40,529 nt of DNA from an uncultured Bacteroidales bacterium (GCA_946613135.1 CAMOFI010000005.1:1-40529), one strand, 5' to 3'; shown: positions 1 to 9,149, counted from the stretch's first letter. The notes: generated from the letters alone by a model not told the origin. Numbers and translations: made by a program.

Positions 1-180
1 CAACTCGTCCACCTGACCGCCAACGGCACCGTTCGACAATGGCCTGAAATGTGGGAAGAATACATCTACTTTAAAGCACAATTCCAAAAGCAAAACGACT
101 CTATAGATAGAACAGAGCAAGACGAACTATTCAAAAAAATCGAAGATTACATCATCAAGCTTAAATCGCACGAATCATGA
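1..180 (+). CDS. Partial hypothetical protein, C-terminal 59 residues
   Basis: An open reading frame runs in frame 1 from the window edge to a TGA at 178-180; its start lies outside the window. The visible tail is hydrophilic and probably helical, rich in Q, E, K and D, ending in KLKSHES, with no membrane segment or recognisable motif. Its stop overlaps the start of the next gene in an ATGA (177-180), which implies translational coupling and suggests that the two products act together. I do not recognise the family. Coding status is supported by the open frame and the overlap, but the function cannot be judged from 59 residues. Confidence 0.6.
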   Translation, partial: QLVHLTANGTVRQWPEMWEEYIYFKAQFQKQNDSIDRTEQDELFKKIEDYIIKLKSHES

Positions 181-2279
181 ACAATGGCTATTTTTTCAGA
201 CTGAACAAGAATCTTTCCAGAATCGATGACGGAATAGCCATATACGACTATATCGACTTGCCGGCATACTTTGAATCGTCGAAGTCCAACCTGATGTCGC
301 CCAAGTTCCCAATAAATGTAACCATTCTACACGATTCCGTTTCGTTCCGCCTACACTACAACGTTTTCAGGAAGGAGGGAGTCGGCGAAAAAGAAATCAA
401 GTATTACCACGACTCCGAACATTTTGATGACGGCATCAAAGTCGATGTGGCCCACCTTGAAGAAGTACTTTTCGAACTGCCTTTTTCCGACCACCCGGAA
501 AAACCGCTCCACAAGATTCTTAAAGATATTTATAACGCACCCTTCCCTCAGCCCTTGAACGAGGATTTGGGCGGAGGAGGACGCTTCCTGAAAAAAATAA
601 TCAATAAAAGGTATCCGGAGAATGGCGTCTGTGAATCAGGATCTGATACCGCGCTTAAAGAAAACGAAAGCAAACAACTGGTCAGCGAACAACTCTACAA
701 GTCGAAACGCAAGTTTTCAAACAGCATATTGTCCTATTCCTCTCTCGAATTGATGGGGTTCGACAAAAGACAGAACCAATTCAACATCTATAACGAACAA
801 GGCATTATCGTAGGATTCCTTAGGAAACTGACGCTCGATTTCATGTTCGACATGATACACAGCGACGTTTTCAAAAACAGCTGCGAATATTCCAAAATGT
901 ATTCCGGACTGATGTCGGACTACTATTTCTCCGCCCTCGTGCATAAATGCGAATACTACTACAACCGTCACCGCATATACAACCTTTACAAAGAAGAGAG
1001 TTCTGACGGCAACAGCAACAAAGAGAGAATAAAAAAACTTTATCTGGAACAGCTTGTCGAATCTGAAAAAAACTGGATTGACGACATTATATCTCCATTG
1101 TCGGAACAGTATTTTGAATATCTGGAACCTGCCGAACACAAAAAGCGCTTTGAACTAAAAAACATTCCATCATGGTTCGCAAACCCGGAGGAAGAGATGC
1201 GGCGTGTTCATCTTGTACTCAGAAAATACAACTCCGAAGGCATCACTCGAACGCTCAAATTGAGAAAAGAAAAAGATGTTCCTTCGTCACAACGCATCCT
1301 GCGCGTGAGCCGACAGATACGTTACGACTCGTCGAAATGGTTCTTGAAACGATACGACTTCCACGACTTGTTTGCCCTTCACCTTTTCCCAATAGCCAAT
1401 TACGTCATCACTGCCGCTATTGCATTGGTAATGGGACTACTTACCTTCTCTCAATCAAGCACTACATACCTCTTGCTCGGCGCATTGGGAGCCTTAGTGC
1501 TAATAATGACAGCCTCCGTCCTATGGCGATCTTACAATCACGAACTGTTGCACAGATTTCGGCCTCTCAAACTGTTCCGGATCCCGCTCCACCTTATGCT
1601 GCCACGTCTCGTGGCTTCCATTGCAACGGCATGGTTCACGTTGACTCTGGGCTTCGACCTCTTCAACTCGTTTTTCGACTCCACTCCTTCATGGCTCACA
1701 ATCACCTTCGTATGCACCATCATATTCTTTTTCGTGCTGTTCAAAATCAACCAAATTACACCCAACCAACACTGGGGCAGAAAATGGCTCCGTGGAATAG
1801 AACTGATGATGATAAGCTTCATGATATCATTCTCAATAGGCATCGTCATGGTCAACTTCCTAGGGCAAAACTACATAGAACGAGGAGGAACAATCAGCGA
1901 CTTCTACGACCAATATGTATATACAACTGACGACATAAAGCAAAACTCGCTGAAGACCTTCGAAAGCAAGATTAAGAATGGACGTTTCTTCATATACGAC
2001 AACGGCAGAGCCAATTGCAGCGAAACCCTCGACTCGTTGAAGGACGACTCGTTAGTCTCCTTCAAACGACTGCAAAACGAGCTGACTAACGTTTTCCACA
2101 CCGACAAGAACGGCACCAAAATCAGCAATCGGCCTCTGGCAAAAGTCACTCCTGTTCTGAACATCGGCATCTTCGAACTGCGCAACTTCACCATAACCTT
2201 CTCTTTTGTAGCCATGTTTATAGGCATATTCATTCAACTTATAATTTTCGGCGACAATAAACAGATGACTGAACTATAA
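177..2279 (+). CDS. Large membrane protein of unknown function (700 aa)
   Basis: I do not recognise this family. The first ~395 residues are hydrophilic and mixed alpha/beta in character, with many Tyr and Phe and a glycine run (GGGG) near residue 130. The rest carries about six hydrophobic segments, near residues 401-420, 428-447, 470-492, 503-521, 541-562 and 671-692. A soluble stretch of ~100 residues lies between the fifth and sixth segments, and it may face the periplasm. There is no N-terminal signal peptide, so the large N-terminal part is probably cytoplasmic. The ATG overlaps the stop of the preceding gene by 4 bp, so the two are likely a coupled pair. I see no catalytic motif. It could be a membrane-anchored sensor or effector, but that is inference only. 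Confidence 0.75.
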   Translation: MNNGYFFRLNKNLSRIDDGIAIYDYIDLPAYFESSKSNLMSPKFPINVTILHDSVSFRLHYNVFRKEGVGEKEIKYYHDSEHFDDGIKVDVAHLEEVLFELPFSDHPEKPLHKILKDIYNAPFPQPLNEDLGGGGRFLKKIINKRYPENGVCESGSDTALKENESKQLVSEQLYKSKRKFSNSILSYSSLELMGFDKRQNQFNIYNEQGIIVGFLRKLTLDFMFDMIHSDVFKNSCEYSKMYSGLMSDYYFSALVHKCEYYYNRHRIYNLYKEESSDGNSNKERIKKLYLEQLVESEKNWIDDIISPLSEQYFEYLEPAEHKKRFELKNIPSWFANPEEEMRRVHLVLRKYNSEGITRTLKLRKEKDVPSSQRILRVSRQIRYDSSKWFLKRYDFHDLFALHLFPIANYVITAAIALVMGLLTFSQSSTTYLLLGALGALVLIMTASVLWRSYNHELLHRFRPLKLFRIPLHLMLPRLVASIATAWFTLTLGFDLFNSFFDSTPSWLTITFVCTIIFFFVLFKINQITPNQHWGRKWLRGIELMMISFMISFSIGIVMVNFLGQNYIERGGTISDFYDQYVYTTDDIKQNSLKTFESKIKNGRFFIYDNGRANCSETLDSLKDDSLVSFKRLQNELTNVFHTDKNGTKISNRPLAKVTPVLNIGIFELRNFTITFSFVAMFIGIFIQLIIFGDNKQMTEL

Positions 2280-2338
2280 CCATTCCTCGTACAAAAACGG
2301 TAACTGAATCAAAAACACATAACAAAAAAAACACTACG

Positions 2339-4285
2339 TTGAAAATAAAGAACAACTACTATTCCAACACTATTGCCGTTATAGCAAACCTGGCTTTAGC
2401 TTATGTGGCCTACATGCTCTGCCGCGTAGCCTACGTGTGGGAGAACTGGAGCCTCTTCGCTCCTGGATGGGACAACCTCAGTGTGGCAACACTGCTGAAA
2501 GGATCGCTCCGTTTCGACAGCTCGGCAATATTCTACACCAATCTGCTCTATGTCATACTGATGCTTCTACCCATCTACGCCAAAGAGAAAGAATGGTGGC
2601 AGAAAATGACGAGAACCATCTACCTCACCATCAACTCGCTGTCGGTGGCTATAAACCTGAGCGATGCCGTCTACTCGCAATTCACCGGCCGGCGCACCAC
2701 AAGCAGCTTCTTCAACGAATTCAGCAATGAAGGCAATCTCGGCTCAATTTTCTTCACCGAACTGATCAACCACTGGTACCTGGTCGTTGCCGGAGCCGTC
2801 ATAATTGCAATGATGTGTATACTCTATATCAAACCGACCACAGGCGAGCGCGACGAAATGCCCAAACGACGATACTACACTACTCAATCCATCGCATTGA
2901 CGATTGCACTGTTGGTTGGCACAACAGCCATAAGAGGCGGCACTCCGGGAGCCGTTCTGCGCCCCATCAACCTGGGTTCGGCAAACCAATATGTCAACCA
3001 ACCTCACGAGGCGGCCATTGTCCTCAACACTCCATTCTCGCTGATACGTACCATCGGCAAAACAACTTTCGCAGACCCTGGCTATTTCGACGACACCACA
3101 CTCGAGGCCATATACAATCCTGTGCACCAGCCGTCGGACACCATCCATAACAAAAAAAATGTGGTGGTAATCATCGTGGAAAGTTTCGCACGCGAATATA
3201 CAGGATTCTACAACCGCACACTCGAGGGCGGCAGCTATCGCGGCTACACACCGTTCGTCGACTCTCTTCTAAGCGTATCGACGACATGGGAACACACCTT
3301 CGCCAACGGCCGCAAAAGCATCGACGCAATGCCATCGATATTAGCCTCTATACCCATGTTCGTCGAGCCCTTCTACATGACAGGCTACTCCCTGAACCGC
3401 GTCAGCGGGTTGCCCGCAGAATTGGCCAAAGAGGGCTACTCGTCAGCCTTTTTCCATGGCGCCGAAAACGGATCGATGGGATTTCAGGACTTCGCCTACT
3501 CGATCGGATTCCAAAAATACTACGGACGCGACGAGTACGACGCCGACCCGCGCTTTGGAGGCGAAACCGATTTCGACGGAACCTGGGCGATTTGGGACGA
3601 ACCTTTCCTGCAATACTTTGCCACAAAGATGGGCGAAATGCAACAGCCATTCATCACTGCCGTATTCACAGCATCGTCGCACCACCCGTTTGTGATTCCG
3701 GAACAATACAAAGAGATCTATCCCGAAGAGGAACTGGTGATGCACAAATGCATACGCTACACCGACAACGCTCTGCGCCGCTTCTTCGCCACAGCATCGC
3801 AGCAGGAGTGGTTCGAGAACACCATCTTCGTTCTCTGCAACGACCATACAAACATGACCAACCATGACCTATACCGCACCCCTATAGGTGTATATAGTGG
3901 TCCAATCTTGATCTTCGACCCCAGTGGCGAACTGCCTAAAGGCATAATGCCCGGCATAGCTCAACAGATAGACATCATGCCGACAATCCTCGGCATGCTG
4001 GGCCATACCAGCCCGTATGTGGCTTTCGGTCAGGATCTGCTCAAGACCCCCGCCGACAGCACCTGGACCGTCAACTACGCCAACGGAATATACCAGTACC
4101 TGTGCGGAGACACATTGGTACAGTTCGATGGTGAGAAAATTGTGGGCACCTACAAGCTCAGCAGCGACCCGCTGATGAGAGAGCCGCTCAAATCTCATCC
4201 CCTCAGACACGAAAACAAAATAAAAGCAATTATACAGCAATACATGAAACGCATGGCCGAAGACCATCTGACCACAGCAAAATAA
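2339..4285 (+). CDS. LtaS-like sulfatase/phosphoglycerol transferase-type membrane protein
   Basis: The protein has 648 residues. About five N-terminal membrane segments (roughly residues 8-30, 60-80, 90-110, 145-165, 180-197) are followed by a periplasmic alkaline-phosphatase-fold domain. The metal-binding Glu is in VVIIVESFA (E281), the probable nucleophile is S327 in GRKSID, where many relatives have Thr, and Asp502-His503 in CNDHTN complete the metal site. This is the layout of LTA synthase-family proteins. In a diderm without lipoteichoic acid such enzymes usually transfer phosphoglycerol or phosphoethanolamine to envelope glycans or lipids, so the substrate is unknown. The reading frame begins with TTG at 2339, which is needed to include the first membrane segment; no in-frame ATG lies further upstream. 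It sits 59 bp after the preceding gene and 45 bp before the DUF456 gene. Confidence 0.85.
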   Translation: MKIKNNYYSNTIAVIANLALAYVAYMLCRVAYVWENWSLFAPGWDNLSVATLLKGSLRFDSSAIFYTNLLYVILMLLPIYAKEKEWWQKMTRTIYLTINSLSVAINLSDAVYSQFTGRRTTSSFFNEFSNEGNLGSIFFTELINHWYLVVAGAVIIAMMCILYIKPTTGERDEMPKRRYYTTQSIALTIALLVGTTAIRGGTPGAVLRPINLGSANQYVNQPHEAAIVLNTPFSLIRTIGKTTFADPGYFDDTTLEAIYNPVHQPSDTIHNKKNVVVIIVESFAREYTGFYNRTLEGGSYRGYTPFVDSLLSVSTTWEHTFANGRKSIDAMPSILASIPMFVEPFYMTGYSLNRVSGLPAELAKEGYSSAFFHGAENGSMGFQDFAYSIGFQKYYGRDEYDADPRFGGETDFDGTWAIWDEPFLQYFATKMGEMQQPFITAVFTASSHHPFVIPEQYKEIYPEEELVMHKCIRYTDNALRRFFATASQQEWFENTIFVLCNDHTNMTNHDLYRTPIGVYSGPILIFDPSGELPKGIMPGIAQQIDIMPTILGMLGHTSPYVAFGQDLLKTPADSTWTVNYANGIYQYLCGDTLVQFDGEKIVGTYKLSSDPLMREPLKSHPLRHENKIKAIIQQYMKRMAEDHLTTAK

Positions 4286-4330
4286 AAACTAACAATACAT
4301 ATTCTACACTGACAATACACAAACATCCTT

Positions 4331-4810
4331 ATGATTGCACTCGCCATAATATTAGCCATCGTCGGCCTGCTGGGCTCGATAGTCCCAGGCCTGCCGGGTC
4401 CGCCATTCAGCTGGGCCGCAATACTTATAGCCCACCTTACCCCTTCTATCGAATACGGCACTCCCCTGCTGATAGGCACTGCCGCAGCAGCCATAGTCAT
4501 CACCATTCTTGACTACATCATCCCCTCCATCAGCACAAAACGCCACGGAGGAAGCAAAGCAGGCGTATGGGGCTGCAATATAGGTTTGGTGATTTCTATT
4601 GTAGGTCTTCCTTTTGGTCCAACAGGCATTCTGGGCGTGATATTCTGGCCTTTCGCCGGAGCCCTCGTAGGCGAACTGCTCAGCGGCAAACAAAAAAATG
4701 CCGCACTCAAGGCCGCATGGGGAGCCTTCGTAGGATTCCTGACCGGCACAGGCCTCAAACTGGTCTATGCCGCCTTTTGCATCATTGTTGTTGTCAAGGA
4801 AATGTTCTGA
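4331..4810 (+). CDS. DUF456 family membrane protein
   Basis: This is a 159-residue, very hydrophobic protein rich in Gly, Ala and Ile. It opens with a membrane hairpin containing GLLGSIVPGLPGPP and has a second Gly-rich half (GLPFGPTGILGVIFWPFAGALVGEL). This repeated Gly/Pro-rich hairpin pattern and the length fit the DUF456 family, whose role is unknown; related families contain glycine-zipper-like segments. It follows the LtaS-like gene on the same strand after 45 bp and may be cotranscribed with it. It converges on queF, with only 8 bp between the two stop codons. Confidence 0.85.
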   Translation: MIALAIILAIVGLLGSIVPGLPGPPFSWAAILIAHLTPSIEYGTPLLIGTAAAAIVITILDYIIPSISTKRHGGSKAGVWGCNIGLVISIVGLPFGPTGILGVIFWPFAGALVGELLSGKQKNAALKAAWGAFVGFLTGTGLKLVYAAFCIIVVVKEMF

Positions 4811-4818
4811 TACTGCTG

Positions 4819-5283
4819 TCAGTCTTCGATTCTCAACGACCAGAAACGTTTCTCCGCCATCGACTCATATTTCGTGCCCGGCCGCCCATAGTTGGCAAAG
4901 GGATGGATGGCTATGCCTCCGCGAGGAACGAAGTTTCCCAAGACCTCAATATAGCGCGGATCCATCAACTTGACGAGGTCCTTCATAATAATGTTGACAC
5001 AGTCCTCGTGGAAATCGCCATGGTTGCGGAACGAGAAAAGATAGAGCTTCAAGCTCTTGCTCTCAACCATACGATGGTCTGGAATATAATTTATGCGTAT
5101 CTCGGCAAAATCGGGCTGGCCCGTAATGGGGCAAAGGCTCGTAAACTCTGGACATATAAACTTGACCCAATAGTCATTGTCCGGGTGCATGTTCTCGAAT
5201 GTCTCAAGAACCTCCGGAGCATAGTCGGTTCTGTAATCCGTTTTATGGCCAAGGGCCTGAAGCTTTTCGTTGTCTCTGTTCAT
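4819..5283 (-). CDS. queF: NADPH-dependent 7-cyano-7-deazaguanine reductase QueF
   Basis: QueF reduces the nitrile of preQ0 to the aminomethyl group of preQ1 with NADPH, the last free-base step before transfer to tRNA in queuosine synthesis. The protein has 154 residues, matching the short type-I (Bacillus-type) enzyme. The nucleophilic Cys51 sits in [12 protein letters not shown], with Asp58 as the expected proton donor. The family signature [15 protein letters not shown] (from Glu74) and the substrate-binding Glu93 in DFHEDC follow. No other que genes are nearby. The leader is long (see the promoter at 5466-5473). The gene converges with the DUF456 gene, with 8 bp between the stops and no obvious terminator there. 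Confidence 0.95.
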   Translation of the reverse strand: MNRDNEKLQALGHKTDYRTDYAPEVLETFENMHPDNDYWVKFICPEFTSLCPITGQPDFAEIRINYIPDHRMVESKSLKLYLFSFRNHGDFHEDCVNIIMKDLVKLMDPRYIEVLGNFVPRGGIAIHPFANYGRPGTKYESMAEKRFWSLRIED

Positions 5284-5465
5284 CGCAGTTTTTTTTAAGG
5301 GTGCACACAGCCGTTTCAGATACCTAACGATTGTGGACTGACGTCAAGTTTGCATAAAATAAGGTTCAAAAAACAGGAATCCACAACATGAATGTTCAAC
5401 ACACCATACCACAAACAACTATAATTAAACACATTACAGTTTATCTTGTCTCCTGTTTCATGTTA

Positions 5466-5473
5466 CAAATGTA
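5466..5473 (-). promoter_or_regulatory. Putative -7 element for queF
   Basis: Read on the minus strand the octamer is TACATTTG, an exact match to the Bacteroidota -7 consensus TAnnTTTG. No clear TTTG box is visible at the expected -33 spacing. It would give a leader of about 175 nt before the queF start. Confidence 0.4.
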
Positions 5474-5514
5474 CGTCATTTTCATTATGTAAGTGTTGTT
5501 TTTGTTTTTTTTTG

Positions 5515-5522
5515 TATTTTTG
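5515..5522 (+). promoter_or_regulatory. Putative -7 element for the C10 peptidase gene
   Basis: TATTTTTG matches the Bacteroidota -7 consensus TAnnTTTG and is followed by CA, as is common. T-rich sequence with TTG at 5496-5498 lies upstream near the -33 position. The predicted start of transcription leaves a leader of about 55 nt before the ATG at 5585. Confidence 0.5.
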
Positions 5523-5584
5523 CACCCTGTAAAGCACACGGAACATCAAAGCCATAAAACCAACGCTAACTTAATTTAATTAAC

Positions 5585-7783
5585 ATGAATACAATCAAAC
5601 AATTCTTTCAACGCCATTCATCATCCATATCCAGACACTCGGTCCTTACGACGACCGTGGCTGCCTTTCTTCTGGCCGTAGGGCTGCAGACGGCAAAAGC
5701 CAATCCTGTAGAGCCGGCAAAAGCACGCAAGACGGCAGCAACGTTTCTCAGCTCGAATGGCGCAAAAACCAATGCAGACGACCTTACCGACATCACCGCA
5801 GCCACACCGTTCAACAACATTTACATATTCAGCATCAACAACGGCAAAGGCTTTATTGTAATCTCGGCAGACGACAGAACCACGCCGGTTTTGGCCTACT
5901 CGCTAAACAATCCATTCGTTGCAAGCGACATGCCCCAACACGTCAAAGCATGGTATGAATCTTACGAGCGCAAAATAGACAAAAACCGGAAGGCTCCCGA
6001 AAACAAGACTGTGCGTGCCGAATGGGAACGGCTGGCCAACGGAATTGGCGAACCAGCTCCCAAAGCTATCGTAGGACCTTTCATAAGCACCAAATGGAAC
6101 CAGAGCCCGCGCTACAACCTGTACTGCCCCTACGACAGCGCCAATCACGGACGGGCCGTTGCAGGATGCACTGCAATAGCCACAGCTCAGATAATGAAAT
6201 ATTTCAACCATCCCGAGAGAGGCTACGGAAACTGCACCTACACTCACCCCTCGTTAGGTGAAATCAGTGCCAACTACGACGTGGAATACTTGTGGGACAG
6301 CATGCCCGAAACTCTGAACAAAAACAGTTCCGAAGCAGAAATTGATGCCGTTGCAACAGTGGTCTACCACGTAGGCGTCGCCGTCAGCATGGATTACAGC
6401 TATAAGGGCAGCGGTGGCAAAACAGCAAGCTATGGGTATGGTGGTGAGCCTTCGTCCGAAAACGCATTCAAATACAATTTCAAATACAGCCCATACGTCT
6501 GGACCGCATTCCGCATCGACTACACCCTTTCAGAATGGAAAGCCCTTATCAAAAACGAATTAGACAATGGACGGCCCATCCTTTACGCAGGCTATGACGA
6601 GGTTCAGTCTGGTCATGCCTTTGTGTGCGACGGATACAAAGAAAGTCCCAACGGCGCCACCACAGTGTACCACTTTAACTGGGGATGGGGCGGAACATAC
6701 GACGGATACTATCAGCTGGACAACCTCAATCCCAACTCTTTCCAGTATGGCAACAGCGGCTACCACTTCGACCTTTTTGCCACGGCCACAATGGGAATAG
6801 AACCCTACGACGGATGGGATGAAACAGGAACCACTACTGTAACGGCAACCTCCGAAGGCATTCGTGGAGCATCCGACAACGACGGTTCTGTGACAGGTGC
6901 CGGCAACTACAACTTCGGCGACACCATCACCCTTATAGCTACTGCCAATAACGAGCAATCCAAGTTTGTGCAATGGAGCGACGGATGCCGCTACAACCCA
7001 CGTGTTACAGTTGCCACGGGCGGCAACATCTCGTTCACGGCACAGTTCGCCCCCGTAAATAACGACACTGTCCGCTACCACACTTGCGACAACGCCATGA
7101 ACCGCGCTTCGAACCTGCCCCTCGGCTTGGGTGTGGACTCGATATGGGGCATCAAGATTCCCGCATCGGCCCTCAAAGCAGGTGCTCGTCTGAACGCTGT
7201 CCGTTTCATGGGACGTAAACAGGCGCTCCACACACTCTCTATCTATACTGGCACCGATACCCCCGAACAAAACGTATATACAGCTTCATTCGTCGACAGC
7301 CTTGACTACGACTACACATTCCACACTCACCACCTTTCAGCACCTGTCGACATCGACGGAACAAAAGCACTTTGGATCAAGCTTAAATGCACTGAAATCG
7401 ACACTCCTGGCGTCTTCTCCATCTACGGCGGCAATCCAAACAGCATGCTTGTTGGCGACAATCTTACTTCGATGGGCGACCAATGGAGGTTCAGTTGGAT
7501 GATCGAAGGACTCTTCAGCGACAATGTAGGTATCGACGACGTTTGTCCCAACAAAACAGAGATAAGCATCTACCCCAATCCTGCCAGTACAAGCATTACA
7601 ATCCATGGAATCGACAACCTCGACAAAGTGGAGATAATAGACATGAACGGAACCGTACAGACAGCCTATGCACACCACGGAACCATAGACATAAGCGGAT
7701 TGAATCCCGGAGTATACCTCTTGCGCATGGCAAACAGCGAACGACTAATCACCAAACGATTTGTGGTTGGCACAAAACGCTAA
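5585..7783 (+). CDS. Secreted C10 family cysteine peptidase with T9SS sorting domain
   Basis: The protein has 732 residues. An N-terminal signal peptide (hydrophobic stretch VAAFLLAVGL, likely cleavage after AKA near residue 39) precedes a Spi-type prodomain (about 40-150) with the typical GFIVISADDRTTPVLAYS segment. The C10 (streptopain/SpeB-like) catalytic domain spans about 165-400: Cys195 in VAGCTAIATAQ, His344 in SGHAFVCDGY, and FNWGWGG with the conserved Trp. A repeat resembling InlB B-type domains (about 420-490, ending SFTAQFAPV) and a beta-rich region follow. The last ~75 residues (SIYPNPAST...GLNPGVYLLRM...KRFVV) are a type A C-terminal sorting domain of the type IX secretion system. 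The enzyme is therefore probably exported as a zymogen across both membranes and anchored at the surface or released. It is monocistronic and closed by a terminator at 7819-7861. Confidence 0.93.
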   Translation: MNTIKQFFQRHSSSISRHSVLTTTVAAFLLAVGLQTAKANPVEPAKARKTAATFLSSNGAKTNADDLTDITAATPFNNIYIFSINNGKGFIVISADDRTTPVLAYSLNNPFVASDMPQHVKAWYESYERKIDKNRKAPENKTVRAEWERLANGIGEPAPKAIVGPFISTKWNQSPRYNLYCPYDSANHGRAVAGCTAIATAQIMKYFNHPERGYGNCTYTHPSLGEISANYDVEYLWDSMPETLNKNSSEAEIDAVATVVYHVGVAVSMDYSYKGSGGKTASYGYGGEPSSENAFKYNFKYSPYVWTAFRIDYTLSEWKALIKNELDNGRPILYAGYDEVQSGHAFVCDGYKESPNGATTVYHFNWGWGGTYDGYYQLDNLNPNSFQYGNSGYHFDLFATATMGIEPYDGWDETGTTTVTATSEGIRGASDNDGSVTGAGNYNFGDTITLIATANNEQSKFVQWSDGCRYNPRVTVATGGNISFTAQFAPVNNDTVRYHTCDNAMNRASNLPLGLGVDSIWGIKIPASALKAGARLNAVRFMGRKQALHTLSIYTGTDTPEQNVYTASFVDSLDYDYTFHTHHLSAPVDIDGTKALWIKLKCTEIDTPGVFSIYGGNPNSMLVGDNLTSMGDQWRFSWMIEGLFSDNVGIDDVCPNKTEISIYPNPASTSITIHGIDNLDKVEIIDMNGTVQTAYAHHGTIDISGLNPGVYLLRMANSERLITKRFVVGTKR

Positions 7784-7818
7784 GCCAACTCTGCCCACAC
7801 CCTTACATGCATAACAAA

Positions 7819-7861
7819 GACGAGGCTCATGGTCTTAGACCAGAGCCTCGTCCTGTTTTTT
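7819..7861 (+). terminator. Rho-independent terminator after the C10 peptidase gene
   Basis: GACGAGGCTC (7819-7828) pairs with GAGCCTCGTC (7843-7852). The inner GGTC/GACC (7831-7834 and 7838-7841) extends the hairpin, which is followed by CTGTTTTTT. It separates this gene from the convergent transporter gene. Confidence 0.85.
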
Positions 7862-7872
7862 AGCGTGTTACG

Positions 7873-9132
7873 CTATTCTTCTGTCGGGATTTCCTTGTTG
7901 ACATTCTTGCTGCCGACAAGGGCATAGAAAAGGATGTAAACAAAGCCAACAATAACAATCCAATAGCTACCCACATAGCCCACACTGTCGGCTAAAAGGT
8001 TCTGGAAAAATGGCAGTATACCTCCTCCACAGACTAACGTCATGAAAATGCCACTGGCAAGCGGTGTATATTTGCCCAGCCCTTCGGCCGACAGGTTGAA
8101 GATGGCTCCCCACATAACCGATGTGCAAAGGCCACACAGCGTAGCAAAAGCAATCTTGAGCGGCACATCGGCGCCATGGAGGTGGACAGTAGCACTCACC
8201 GGAATGAAAATCAGACAAAGGATGAACACAATGGCTATCGATGAAGCTGTGGCCAGCATAACTCTGGATGAGACTTTGCCGCCAAGCATGCCTCCTATGA
8301 AACGACCCACAAGCATCAAAAACCAATAAGCTCCGACAAACCATCCCGCCAGGTCTGCACCAAGTCCGAGACCTTCGCCAGGTGTTGTCATGTAAAGATT
8401 GGCAGTATTGGGGATTCCAACCTCAACACCCACGTAAAAGAAAATGGCTATAGCGCCCAGCACAAAGTGACGAAACGACAGTGGACTATATTTATCCTTC
8501 GGCTTGGACAGATGCTCGGCACGCGATTCCAGATGCGGCTCGGGAATTTTGGTAATCATTATGACCAGAAAAGCCACTGCAAAAATAACCATGGCAATGA
8601 TCATTGCCGGAGCGGCATCGCCCACACTGGCCTTGTCAACAGAACCACCTATCAGATAACCAAGCAGTATTGGAGCCAAGGTGCCACCTGTAGAATTGAT
8701 GGTTCCACCCCACTGTATGAGCTGGTTCCCCTTGTTGCCGCCACCGCCAAGGGTGTTGAGCATTGGGTTGACAACTATATTGAGCAGACACATCGAGAAA
8801 CCGGCCACCAATGCACCTGCCACATAAACAGCAAAATTCTCCACATAGCCCGACATGAATTGGATGCCCACACCGACAAATCCTACCGTCACGGCCAACA
8901 GAGAGGTAAACTTATAGCCTTTGCGGCGCAGGATAAGTCCTGCCGGAATGCCCATACAGGCATAGGCAATGAAATTGGCAAGCGTGCCGAGTTGGGCTAT
9001 GGCGTTGCTTGTGCCGAACTGGTTTTTGACAATAACACCCATCGATCCAGCGAAATTCGTGACGAAAGCAATCATGAAAAACAGCAAAAACATCACGATG
9101 ATGGGAATTGTGTAATTCTGTTTTTTTTCCAT
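7873..9132 (-). CDS. MFS transporter, FucP/FHS-like sugar permease
   Basis: The 419-residue protein has about 12 hydrophobic segments throughout. Its N-terminal layout (FVTNFAGSMGVIVKNQF, then LILRRKGYK between the second and third segments) and the central QWGGTINSTGGTLAPILLGYLIGG segment fit the FucP/glucose-galactose branch (FHS) of the major facilitator superfamily, proton-coupled sugar importers of the inner membrane. The exact sugar cannot be read from the sequence, and no sugar catabolic gene is adjacent. It is flanked by terminators on both sides and appears monocistronic. The ATG at 9132 lies just after an AT-rich stretch. Confidence 0.85.
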   Translation of the reverse strand: MEKKQNYTIPIIVMFLLFFMIAFVTNFAGSMGVIVKNQFGTSNAIAQLGTLANFIAYACMGIPAGLILRRKGYKFTSLLAVTVGFVGVGIQFMSGYVENFAVYVAGALVAGFSMCLLNIVVNPMLNTLGGGGNKGNQLIQWGGTINSTGGTLAPILLGYLIGGSVDKASVGDAAPAMIIAMVIFAVAFLVIMITKIPEPHLESRAEHLSKPKDKYSPLSFRHFVLGAIAIFFYVGVEVGIPNTANLYMTTPGEGLGLGADLAGWFVGAYWFLMLVGRFIGGMLGGKVSSRVMLATASSIAIVFILCLIFIPVSATVHLHGADVPLKIAFATLCGLCTSVMWGAIFNLSAEGLGKYTPLASGIFMTLVCGGGILPFFQNLLADSVGYVGSYWIVIVGFVYILFYALVGSKNVNKEIPTEE

Positions 9133-9149
9133 AATGTTATTATTCTATA

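Larger units (their letters stand above)
5284..5584. other. 301-bp divergent intergenic region between queF and the C10 peptidase gene
   Basis: This AT-rich gap carries promoter-like elements for both flanking genes: a minus-strand TACATTTG at 5466-5473 and a plus-strand TATTTTTG at 5515-5522. The stretch 5284-5460 would be an untranslated leader of queF. I compared it by eye with preQ1 riboswitch architecture and did not find a convincing match. No ORF of significance is present. Confidence 0.5.

Noticed and set aside
1172-1930. 252-codon plus-strand ORF inside the 700-residue membrane protein gene
   Set aside because: It is in a different frame of a longer ORF with regular membrane segments; its own translation is rich in Arg, His and Pro, as expected of a shadow frame.
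5284-5465. preQ1 riboswitch before queF
   Set aside because: No recognisable aptamer core (short GC stem with an A-rich tail and pairing to the loop) was found by eye.
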